Assembly (NCBI RefSeq): GCF_000513195.1 | Contig: NZ_CBVI010000023.1 | Location: forward strand, 86,405 to 150,404 | Length of the DNA: 64,000 bases | Origin: Bacteroides timonensis | Lineage (GTDB): Bacteria > Bacteroidota > Bacteroidia > Bacteroidales > Bacteroidaceae | Direction: 5' to 3' | Shown here: one piece after another, positions 35,335 to 42,662 of the stretch | How the letters are laid out: each line of letters opens with the position of its first letter | Numbering within the stretch: position 1 is the first letter of the stretch | Program-made: the position numbers and the translations under genes | Notes under the pieces: generated by a model | The model's input: only the letters and a program-made list of their open reading frames with translations | Told to the model about the DNA's origin: nothing | Database searches by the model: none

Positions 35335-35856
35335 ATGGAACTCAAACAATTTAAAATATCCGTTCTACCCCTCCGCAATAAGCTATTGAATTATGCGCGG
35401 AAGTTGACCGAAAGTCCGGACGATGCAGAAGATGCCGTACAAGAAGTCCTGCTCAAGCTATGGAACAAAAGACTTGAACTGGAACAGTACCGCAACATTG
35501 AAGCATTCGCCATGACCATGACACATAATCTCTGCATGGATATGTGGCGCACCAGGCATACCGCCAGCGTACCGTTAGAGTATGTACAGGATGCCACTCC
35601 CAGTGGAACACCGGAACGGTTGCTTGAGATAAAAGACGAGATCCGTCTGATGCATGAAATTATTAATTCATTGCCTACCTTGCAGCGCACCATCATGCGG
35701 ATGAAAGACATCGAGGAGTATGAAACGGAAGAGATCGCCGATATCACAGGCTGTAATCCGGAAGCCATCCGAAGTAACCTGTCGAGAGCGCGAAAGAAAG
35801 TGAGAGAAATTTACCTGCAAACCGTACAAGAAAAAATAAGGAGGAAACAAGTATGA
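35335..35856 (+). CDS. ECF-type RNA polymerase sigma factor
   Basis: 173 residues with sigma-70 region 2 (about 10-80: YARKLTESPDDAEDAVQEVLLKLW, AFAMTMTHNLCMDMWR) and region 4 (about 115-165: LPTLQRTIMRMKDIEEYETEEIA followed by a helix-turn-helix). No region 3, so group 4 (ECF). Its stop overlaps the ATG of the next gene (ATGA), a small membrane protein that is probably its anti-sigma factor. It is not a FecI/FecR/SusC arrangement, so envelope stress or development is as likely as glycan sensing. Confidence 0.92.
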   Translation: MELKQFKISVLPLRNKLLNYARKLTESPDDAEDAVQEVLLKLWNKRLELEQYRNIEAFAMTMTHNLCMDMWRTRHTASVPLEYVQDATPSGTPERLLEIKDEIRLMHEIINSLPTLQRTIMRMKDIEEYETEEIADITGCNPEAIRSNLSRARKKVREIYLQTVQEKIRRKQV

Positions 35857-36269
35857 AGATAGAAGAATTAATAGACCGCTATTTCGAAGGACAGACCTCA
35901 TGTGAGGAAGAACGCGAATTACGCAGTTTCTTCACGCAAGAAAATGTACCGGAATCGTTACAAGTATATCGTCCCTTGTTTGTCTGCCTGGATCAGGAAG
36001 CAAAAGCATTCCGACAAGAAAGTGCTCCTGTTAAAAAGCCTTCCTTCCGCCGTCGCTTTATTTACACAGCGGGAGGAATAGCAGCCGGAATTTTATTAGT
36101 GATCGGCATTGCCGGTACGCAGCGATACCTTCACCCCACTCCGGAAAATTACGTCATTATCGACGGCAAGCAATACACGGATGCAAACCTGGTGCATGAA
36201 CAAGCCCTTGCTGCTTTCCGAGATATGCGAACTACGGAAGATGAAGTGCTTGATCTGATGTTTGAATAA
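35853..36269 (+). CDS. Probable anti-sigma factor, single-pass membrane protein
   Basis: 138 residues. A cytoplasmic N-terminus (about 1-65) contains a zinc-finger-like start (ELIDRYFEGQTSCEEERELRSFF) common in Bacteroidetes anti-sigma proteins. One transmembrane helix (about 70-90, TAGGIAAGILLVIGIAGT) and a short periplasmic tail (about 91-138) follow. It overlaps the sigma gene by 4 bases, which fits stoichiometric production. It is far shorter than FecR-type anti-sigmas. Confidence 0.75.
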   Translation: MKIEELIDRYFEGQTSCEEERELRSFFTQENVPESLQVYRPLFVCLDQEAKAFRQESAPVKKPSFRRRFIYTAGGIAAGILLVIGIAGTQRYLHPTPENYVIIDGKQYTDANLVHEQALAAFRDMRTTEDEVLDLMFE

Positions 36270-36293
36270 TAAAAAGAACTAATAGATACAATT

Positions 36294-36737
36294 ATGAAAA
36301 AGTTCACTCATACCCTGCTATGCTGCCTGCTGCTCTTGTTCAGTATCGGCATGTATGCCCAAAAAGGACTGCAAATAGCATCCGTATTTCAGAAATACGG
36401 CAATGAGAAAGGGGCCACTTACGTGGAACTGTCCAAAATGTTATCCAAGAATTGGGACATCACCCATTACCAAAGCCTGAAACTGGCAAAGGCAGAAAAA
36501 GCATTACCGGATATCTACCGGTGTCTGGAATCCGACCGGGAACATGCCAGAAAAATAAAAGAAGTGGTGACAGACGGACGTATTCAATCGGGATACTACC
36601 AGTTACCTCCGGTAAAGGATAAAATAAACCGCTTCATCTTATTCCGACTCGGTAAGAAGGGAGAAGCCACACTTATCTATATCGAAGGCGAAATAGACAG
36701 TGACGACCTTGTCACACTGATATTCAGCAAAGATTAA
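36294..36737 (+). CDS. Exported protein of unknown function (DUF4252-like)
   Basis: 147 residues with a signal peptide (HTLLCCLLLLFSIGMYAQ). The remainder is a small mixed alpha/beta domain that reminds me of DUF4252/DUF6108 proteins often found beside ECF sigma factors in Bacteroidetes: VFQKYGNEKGATYVELSKML near the N-terminus and a closing YIEGEIDSDDLVTLIF. It is probably periplasmic. Third gene of the sigma operon, 24 bases after the anti-sigma gene. The function is unknown. Confidence 0.6.
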   Translation: MKKFTHTLLCCLLLLFSIGMYAQKGLQIASVFQKYGNEKGATYVELSKMLSKNWDITHYQSLKLAKAEKALPDIYRCLESDREHARKIKEVVTDGRIQSGYYQLPPVKDKINRFILFRLGKKGEATLIYIEGEIDSDDLVTLIFSKD

Positions 36738-36771
36738 TTCTGAAATTTATAAATCACAAATAATAAAACTT

Positions 36772-37647
36772 ATGAAACGAATTTTCTTTTTATTCCTCAT
36801 CATGACTTCCATGACAGTCGTGGCACAAGAAAGCATCCCGCAAGATACAACTCTCTATCTCAATGGACGGAAGATCATCATTAAAGAACATGATGGCAAA
36901 ATCAAAGTGAAAATGTATGAGGCGAAAGCCGACAATGACACCATCGAAAACACCCAAGTATTTGAAGGTGTGTATCTGGACGGCCGCAGCATTGAACGAA
37001 CCACAACGGTTTCCGTACCTTTCGTGAAGAAGAAAAAAGGCTATTACCGCTTTGATCCTCACTACCCCGCCATCTATTTCGGCTTCAACAAACTGGCAAG
37101 CAATACATTTCAGTACTCTGCCAAAGTACCTCAACTTGGCTCGAAATCCTGGGAATGGGGTATCAATCTGTTTAATACCGGAGTTGCCATAACCCGTAAC
37201 AATCATTGGGGATTGACCACCACCCTCGGTTTAGCACGTATCGTCTATAAACTGGATGACAATTACGGCTTTGAAAAAGTAGACGGCATCACCGTTTGCC
37301 AGCAAGCCGAAGATGTGGATTACCAAAAGAGTTGGCTGCGCTATTGGGCTTTCCGTCTGCCTGTCAGTCTGGAATGGCAAACCAAATTCGGCAGTCGCCG
37401 TGCTTTCATTGCCGCTGGTCCGGAAGTGGAATGGCGTGTAGGAGTTAAATCCAGAGCCAAATATGATGATAAGAAACATACTTTGAGTAGCAAGCTGAAT
37501 ACCCATCCGCTTGGCATGAATCTGCTGCTACAGGCTGGTTATGGTTGCTTGGGGTTCAATGCCCGTTTCGCTCTCACTTCTCTGTTTGAAAAGAATAAAG
37601 GACCCGAGCTCTATCCGGCTTCTATAGGCATAGGTTGGTATTGGTGA
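36772..37647 (+). CDS. Outer-membrane beta-barrel-like protein of unknown function
   Basis: 291 residues with a signal peptide (IFFLFLIMTSMTVVAQ). An N-terminal region (about 20-90) has short hydrophilic strands; from about residue 95 amphipathic beta strands alternate to the end, which closes on a typical C-terminal aromatic (IGIGWYW). This is the signature of a small outer-membrane barrel. It is the last gene of the sigma/anti-sigma operon and a likely target or sensor for the envelope state. No family is recognised with certainty. Confidence 0.65.
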   Translation: MKRIFFLFLIMTSMTVVAQESIPQDTTLYLNGRKIIIKEHDGKIKVKMYEAKADNDTIENTQVFEGVYLDGRSIERTTTVSVPFVKKKKGYYRFDPHYPAIYFGFNKLASNTFQYSAKVPQLGSKSWEWGINLFNTGVAITRNNHWGLTTTLGLARIVYKLDDNYGFEKVDGITVCQQAEDVDYQKSWLRYWAFRLPVSLEWQTKFGSRRAFIAAGPEVEWRVGVKSRAKYDDKKHTLSSKLNTHPLGMNLLLQAGYGCLGFNARFALTSLFEKNKGPELYPASIGIGWYW

Positions 37648-37673
37648 CAGCATAAAACGTTAATAATTCATTT

Positions 37674-37713
37674 CCCGCCTCGCAACAAAAACTGTGGGGC
37701 GGGCTTGTTTTTG
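37674..37713 (+). terminator. Terminator of the sigma operon
   Basis: An 11-bp stem with two G-U pairs, CCCGCCTCGCA (37674-37684) with TGTGGGGCGGG (37693-37703), is followed by CTTGTTTTTG. The T-run overlaps the possible -33 region of the next promoter. Confidence 0.8.
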
Positions 37714-37735
37714 TCTATATAGAATTGTATCTTTG
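37704..37735 (+). promoter_or_regulatory. Promoter of the MntA/HepT pair
   Basis: TATCTTTG (37728-37735) is an exact -7 box, with CTTG (37704-37707) 20 bases upstream as a near-consensus -33. The ATG at 37774 follows 38 bases later. Confidence 0.6.
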
Positions 37736-37773
37736 TATCGCTACTCCTTTAACAGCAAGAAAGGAAAAATAGA

Positions 37774-38067
37774 ATGAAAACAACTAATGAAATTCTCGCC
37801 ATCCTGCACGAGTTCAAGCAAACAACCGCTGACAAGTACGGCATTGAGAGTCTTGCTCTTGTTGGTTCCGCTGCCCGTGGAGAACAACGGGAGAACAGTG
37901 ATATTGATGTTTGCGTAAAACTACGCAAAACCACCTTTCGTGCCTATATGACGATCAAGGAAGAATTAGAACACCTCTTTCATACAAAAGTTGATTTAAT
38001 AACCTTGCATGAGAACATGCGTCAAATGTTCCGGCATAATCTTGAACAAGATGCAATCTACGTCTAA
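37774..38067 (+). CDS. mntA: MntA-type nucleotidyltransferase antitoxin
   Basis: 97 residues of the minimal nucleotidyltransferase fold. The catalytic motif GS-X10-DID (GSAARGEQRENSDIDV, residues about 30-45) is complete. In HepT/MntA modules the antitoxin AMPylates a tyrosine of the HEPN toxin and neutralises it. Its 3' end overlaps the HepT gene by 17 bases in another frame, the usual order and coupling for this pair. Confidence 0.88.
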   Translation: MKTTNEILAILHEFKQTTADKYGIESLALVGSAARGEQRENSDIDVCVKLRKTTFRAYMTIKEELEHLFHTKVDLITLHENMRQMFRHNLEQDAIYV

Positions 38068-38458
38068 ACAAGCATTAATAGATATGCTCCGCTTTGTAGA
38101 AAGCCAAACATCATTCGTCATAAAAACCACCGCCCGGATAAGCAATTATCAAGATTTTCTCAATTCGGACGATGGCATGGTATTGTTCAATTCGACCTGT
38201 ATGTGCCTGCAAACTATCGGTGAAACAATTCGCCAAGTAGATGACCGCACTCATGGGTATCTTTTCTCTCATTATACCGAAACACCATGGAAGCAAATTA
38301 TAGGGATGCGTAATATTATCTCACATGAATATCTCTCAATAGATCCGGAATTGATCTTCGATATTACCAGTGAAGAACTTCCTCCCCTACTCGCTAGTTT
38401 ACACCAGATTCTCACAGATATTGATGCCGGACTACGAGATAAAGAGTTGGGAAAATAG
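38051..38458 (+). CDS. hepT: HepT-type HEPN ribonuclease toxin
   Basis: 135 residues from ATG 38051; an in-frame start at 38009 lies deep in mntA and is not favoured. The HEPN signature R-X4-H-X-Y is present as RNIISHEY (near residue 95), with the conserved aspartate-rich tail region LHQILTDIDAGLR. HepT toxins cleave RNA unless modified by MntA. As a neighbour of core genes this is likely a small mobile or defence-type module. Confidence 0.88.
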   Translation: MQSTSKQALIDMLRFVESQTSFVIKTTARISNYQDFLNSDDGMVLFNSTCMCLQTIGETIRQVDDRTHGYLFSHYTETPWKQIIGMRNIISHEYLSIDPELIFDITSEELPPLLASLHQILTDIDAGLRDKELGK

Positions 38459-38500
38459 GAATCATCTGTATCATACCGAAAATAAATAATCATTTTTATT

Positions 38501-38968
38501 ATGACCAAAGAAGAACTTATGAGAAAAGCGATTGAGCTCTCCACGGAGAATGTCGCTAACGGTGGCGGTCCGTTTGGTGCCGTCATTGCCAAAGATGGAG
38601 AGATCATAGCTACCGGAACGAATCGTGTGACATGCTCATGTGATCCGACAGCGCATGCCGAAGTCAGTGCCATTCGTGCAGCAGCCACCAAATTAGGAAC
38701 TTTCAACCTCAGTGGTTGCGAAATCTATACCTCTTGTGAACCCTGCCCCATGTGCCTCGGTGCTATCTATTGGGCCCGACTAGACAAAATGTATTATGGA
38801 AACAACAAGACTGACGCCAAAAATATAGGTTTCGACGACTCTTTCATATATGATGAAATCGCTTTAAAACCTGCCGACCGCAAACTGCCCTCGGAAGTAT
38901 TGCTACACAATGAAGCCATCAAAGCTTTCGAAGCATGGGCCGAGAAAGAAGATAAAATAGAGTATTAA
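38501..38968 (+). CDS. Guanine deaminase-like cytidine-deaminase-fold enzyme
   Basis: 155 residues with the zinc-dependent deaminase signatures DPTAHAEVSAIR (about 48-59; His ligand and catalytic Glu) and TSCEPCPMCLGAIYWA (about 77-92; two Cys ligands). The following YYGNNKTDAKNIGFDDSFIYDE segment resembles GuaD-type guanine deaminases rather than the tRNA adenosine deaminase TadA, which is richer in basic residues. It would convert guanine to xanthine in purine salvage. It is 42 bases after hepT, with no visible functional link. Confidence 0.8.
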   Translation: MTKEELMRKAIELSTENVANGGGPFGAVIAKDGEIIATGTNRVTCSCDPTAHAEVSAIRAAATKLGTFNLSGCEIYTSCEPCPMCLGAIYWARLDKMYYGNNKTDAKNIGFDDSFIYDEIALKPADRKLPSEVLLHNEAIKAFEAWAEKEDKIEY

Positions 38969-39019
38969 GAACCTATCAACAAGAAGTTAAGAGTATAAAT
39001 TCCAATGAATTACAAAACA

Positions 39020-39063
39020 GTAAAATCCCTGGAGTCTGCCTTACAGAACTTCAGGGATTTTAC
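39020..39063. terminator. Bidirectional terminator between convergent genes
   Basis: A 16-bp stem with one G-U pair, GTAAAATCCCTGGAGT (39020-39035) and ACTTCAGGGATTTTAC (39048-39063), has A-rich and T-rich flanks for both directions. It shares an ACTTCAGGGATTT arm with the terminator near 40931-40944. Confidence 0.75.
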
Positions 39064-39106
39064 ATTCATTCTTTATCTCAAAACAACATAAACACAATTA
39101 TTATAT

Positions 39107-40696
39107 CTAGTATTGCGCCAAAGGAATTATCCCTAGTTTATAATATCCAGAATTATATTTAGGGTTCAGAGCAGGTTCATAAATAGGACAACGATATTCA
39201 CCACGTCTTCCACAATAAGTAAAACCGACACTATCCATTTCATTCTTAATGATAATATCATCACCAAAATTAACAATCACATCTCCTAATTCATCGCTAT
39301 CTAAATACGTTGTTACCGTAGTAGAAACTCGATGCTGTACTGTAGTAGAAGTGCCAAATTTTGCTCCAACCTTCACTTTTTCCTCTAAACCTAAATCAAA
39401 GTCAAAATTAGTAGCGAAAGTAGTAGTAGTTTCAACCACATTTTGAGTCGTTGTCTGTAGATCCTTTTCTATAATAGAAATCTTTATTGAAGTTGAATAA
39501 TCTTCAATATTCCAATCAAATAAAGGCAAAGGCTCTGGTAAATAATACCTTTTTATACTTTTAACTCCTTTAACCAAATAAGGCATTCTGTTTCCCTGTG
39601 CTTGTAAATCAAGTTCAAATAAATCATAGGGTGGAATTGATATTGCTTTTATTATCTCGTCAGAAACCAAATTCTTGTTACTAACATAAGTTTTCACTAA
39701 AAATTCATAATTTCCATTATACCAATACCCTTCAGGTCCTCTAGGAATCGGATGCTCTCTTGTTGATTGAGGTTGCTTGTCATAATGATGCGGATCATCA
39801 CCTTGATCTGAAAGACTATGGTATACAACATCAGGGATTCCTGTTAGCTCAAGAAAATATACACATTCTGATATTTCTTTTTGGAAAACGCCTTTACCAT
39901 CTTTCTTCATAATATTATAATATACATAATCCCTTTGCCAAATTCCATTCTGATCTGCAAATATCTTTGCATCAAAAACTTTTTGAAGCCGTGTTGGAAT
40001 ATCCAAAGGAGAAACTCTAGTCTTCGCCTTAGTAAGATTATTGAATTCCTCATATTCAAACACAAAATTCAAGCCATTTTCAGCACGCACAACATTAGCT
40101 TCTTTAAAATTTCGCGTTGAAGCAGACTGCAATATAACTCTTTCTGACGGTTTCACGACAACAATAGGGAATGATGGTATTTCATTACTCTTAATAGTAT
40201 TTACCTTTCCAGCATTATCTACAAAAAGAATTTGATTCTCTTTACTTTTATAAGCAACAAAAGGTACTTCTTGAGCAACATTCCACTTTTCTGCCGAAAA
40301 GATATCATTAGGAAGTACGGGAACAAAAACAGTCAAAGTAGGCATTTCCTTATATAAAGCTAGCAAGTTCTCTTTACTCATATACTTCGATAAAAACTCC
40401 TCTAATGTTCCTCCCCCGCTTAACTTTTTATCTTTAACTAACATATACAAAACATCATAGTCATAATCAAACTGCTTTATCGCCTCTTCTTTTATAAGCT
40501 TTCTTACGCCTTCACTTTCATTAAGAACTCTAGCCAAAGCAAATGAAAATTCACTTTTTAAAGAGTTTAGGTCTATTTCATCATAACTTTCTTCAATTAA
40601 TGATGAATTATTACTTGTTTCAATCATATCATTAGAACATGATCCTACAATGAATAGAGCTAATAGTAGTCCTACTTGTTTCAATCTAATATTCAT
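39107..40696 (-). CDS. Lipoprotein of unknown function, AT-rich
   Basis: 529 residues with a lipoprotein signal (FIVGSC). I do not recognise the family. Residues about 30-150 contain helical segments of fasciclin-like flavour (LKSEFSFALARVLNES, LEEFLSKYMSKENLLALYKEMPTLTVFVPVLPNDIFSAEKW). The C-terminal third (about 400-480) is a Thr/Ser-rich run of alternating beta strands (TTTQNVVETTTTFATNF, TSTTVQHRVSTTVTTYL) that recalls the strand regions of aerolysin/ETX-MTX2-type pore formers; this is weak pattern resemblance. Base composition is AT-richer than its neighbours, suggesting recent acquisition. Confidence 0.7.
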   Translation of the reverse strand: MNIRLKQVGLLLALFIVGSCSNDMIETSNNSSLIEESYDEIDLNSLKSEFSFALARVLNESEGVRKLIKEEAIKQFDYDYDVLYMLVKDKKLSGGGTLEEFLSKYMSKENLLALYKEMPTLTVFVPVLPNDIFSAEKWNVAQEVPFVAYKSKENQILFVDNAGKVNTIKSNEIPSFPIVVVKPSERVILQSASTRNFKEANVVRAENGLNFVFEYEEFNNLTKAKTRVSPLDIPTRLQKVFDAKIFADQNGIWQRDYVYYNIMKKDGKGVFQKEISECVYFLELTGIPDVVYHSLSDQGDDPHHYDKQPQSTREHPIPRGPEGYWYNGNYEFLVKTYVSNKNLVSDEIIKAISIPPYDLFELDLQAQGNRMPYLVKGVKSIKRYYLPEPLPLFDWNIEDYSTSIKISIIEKDLQTTTQNVVETTTTFATNFDFDLGLEEKVKVGAKFGTSTTVQHRVSTTVTTYLDSDELGDVIVNFGDDIIIKNEMDSVGFTYCGRRGEYRCPIYEPALNPKYNSGYYKLGIIPLAQY

Positions 40697-40902
40697 AATA
40701 TTAATCTTTTAATAGTAATACATTAAGTCTCATCTAATTCTGCAGAACTGCTATAAAGATAATGTTTTTATTTTAAATATATATATTTTTTGGTGAATTT
40801 TATTCAAAAGCAGCAAGAAAGATATCACAAAACAATTACATACAACTATTTTTGTAATTTATACAAATATCAACATAAACTTTCACTCAACTTATAGCAA
40901 TA

Positions 40903-40944
40903 TAAAAAATCCCCAAAGTGCTATGATGAAGACTTCAGGGATTT
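40903..40944 (-). terminator. Terminator downstream of the OmpP1-like gene
   Basis: On the minus strand the arms AAATCCC (40938-40944 complement) and GGGATTT (40907-40913 complement), plus an inner ACTT/AAGT pairing, form a stem followed by a T-run. The gap 40697-40999 (303 bases) otherwise holds only AT-rich DNA with a one-mismatch -7 box (TATCTTTA, 40761-40754, minus strand) for the lipoprotein. Confidence 0.65.
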
Positions 40945-40999
40945 AGTTAATACACAAGGTATTTGCAATGAAAGGTTATTTGCTTATATTGTTATTCTT

Positions 41000-42613
41000 T
41001 TAGAAACGCATACCTAAAGTAAATATCACCTGACTACGTGTGTTTGTCACTTTTGTCTTATTTAGATATTCATCATCAAAGGCATAAAAATCTGATTTAT
41101 AAGTACTATATTGATACGCTAAATCTGCATAAACTAATGAACCGCGATAACCAATGCCTAAGGTGTAATTACTCTTGGATTTAGCATTAGCATAGTCCGT
41201 ATCTGTCATAACAGAGTTCAGCGGCAAATCCTTATATGCTCCGTCTTTATATGCTGCCGTGCTATAATTGTATCCGGCACGCAAAGCAAACTCAGGTATC
41301 ACCTTATATTCTGCACCTATGCGGAGTGTACTTACTCCTTTCAGCATTTCTTTGATTGTCGAATTTTCATACCCCATCTCATCCCCTTCAGGATAGTAAA
41401 GACGAATACTTGAATAATCTTGATATTCATATTCAGCACCAAGAGCAAGATTTGTACCTACTGTATATCCTAAACTTAGATTGTATTTCCATGGAGTACG
41501 GAGTTCATAATCATAAGTCATATCTTTGTTATCCAAAAAGTCATAACTATCTACTGTTGTTTTATAAAACTCTGTTTCCCCCTTATCATTCTGTCCATAG
41601 ATACCAGACTCAAGAAAAACATTAGTAGCCAAGGTCAACTTATAAAATGTAGGAGTATGTATTGCAAGTCCAATACGCAAAGGAGATGTTTCAAAAGGAC
41701 GTATGATTGCTCCCAATTTAAAATCAAATCCTGTTCCGTCAATCTTTGTCCAGCTATTTAAGTCATAATATTCTCCTGTGTCATAATCCTCACTATAAAT
41801 GGAACTTTTGGTATAATTCAAATCATAAGCACCTACGGTTACTCCCAAATACACCCTATCATTAAAGTTAAAAGAAATATTGAAGTCATATTGATCCACC
41901 CCACCAGTTTCACGTGATCTGAACTTACTATAAGGTTGGGGAAGAAAAGCACCAAATCCTGTCAATCTGTCTTTATTATTCACATCCTCATATAAGGGAT
42001 CATAAAGTGAACCACCCCATCCTAAGGCAGCCAGCCAACCTACATTATTATTATTAAATACATTATTATTAGGAGTAGCATTATCATCTATATATTTTAT
42101 ATCATACCCATTTTCCAACATTCCCCCAGCTTGTGAAGCCATCAAAAATGTTTGCGAAACAACCTGCCCGTCAGGTGTCAGATTAAGCAATCCCTCCATT
42201 GACGTCGTTTTATTAAATGATTTGGAACGGTTATAACTGAAACCGAAATTTACATATCGCAAGGTGGTCTCATTACCGATTTTATTAGAAAGTACAAAAC
42301 CAGCATTATTCAATTGCCAACGGTTCTTATTTGAATTGAAAGTATTACCACCATATGTACTTTCTGTTCCAGTTGATGAAAAACCAAATGAAGCAGTAAC
42401 ATCATTACTACGATAAATACCTATACCCGCAGGATTAGTTGCAATGGTAGACATGTCGCCTCCCAATGCCCCCATGGCTCCGCCCATACCAACAAAACGA
42501 GCTGTTCCATTCAAGTCCTTCTCTGTCATCTTTGTAACATCATATATAGTCTGTGCACCCATTCCCATTGAGACAAGCAATGAAAGGGCAACTAAAGTCA
42601 GTTTCTTATTCAT
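41000..42613 (-). CDS. OmpP1/FadL-family outer-membrane transporter
   Basis: 537 residues from ATG 42613, which starts a clean signal peptide (NKKLTLVALSLLVSMGMGAQ). The frame stays open upstream only because it runs through the Ser/Arg codon repeats of the neighbouring gene. The N-terminal hatch region RFVGMGGAMGALGGDMSTIATNPAGIGIYRSND is typical of OmpP1/FadL/TodX proteins, followed by beta-barrel strands to a terminal FTLGMRF. The family moves hydrophobic molecules across the outer membrane; Bacteroidetes members are often labelled hemin receptor without proof. It is 49 bases after the Ser/Arg-rich gene and probably co-transcribed. Confidence 0.88.
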   Translation of the reverse strand: MNKKLTLVALSLLVSMGMGAQTIYDVTKMTEKDLNGTARFVGMGGAMGALGGDMSTIATNPAGIGIYRSNDVTASFGFSSTGTESTYGGNTFNSNKNRWQLNNAGFVLSNKIGNETTLRYVNFGFSYNRSKSFNKTTSMEGLLNLTPDGQVVSQTFLMASQAGGMLENGYDIKYIDDNATPNNNVFNNNNVGWLAALGWGGSLYDPLYEDVNNKDRLTGFGAFLPQPYSKFRSRETGGVDQYDFNISFNFNDRVYLGVTVGAYDLNYTKSSIYSEDYDTGEYYDLNSWTKIDGTGFDFKLGAIIRPFETSPLRIGLAIHTPTFYKLTLATNVFLESGIYGQNDKGETEFYKTTVDSYDFLDNKDMTYDYELRTPWKYNLSLGYTVGTNLALGAEYEYQDYSSIRLYYPEGDEMGYENSTIKEMLKGVSTLRIGAEYKVIPEFALRAGYNYSTAAYKDGAYKDLPLNSVMTDTDYANAKSKSNYTLGIGYRGSLVYADLAYQYSTYKSDFYAFDDEYLNKTKVTNTRSQVIFTLGMRF

Positions 42614-42662
42614 AATCAATGTTCTTTCTAGTTCAAAACTATTATTACATTCACGTATCTGT

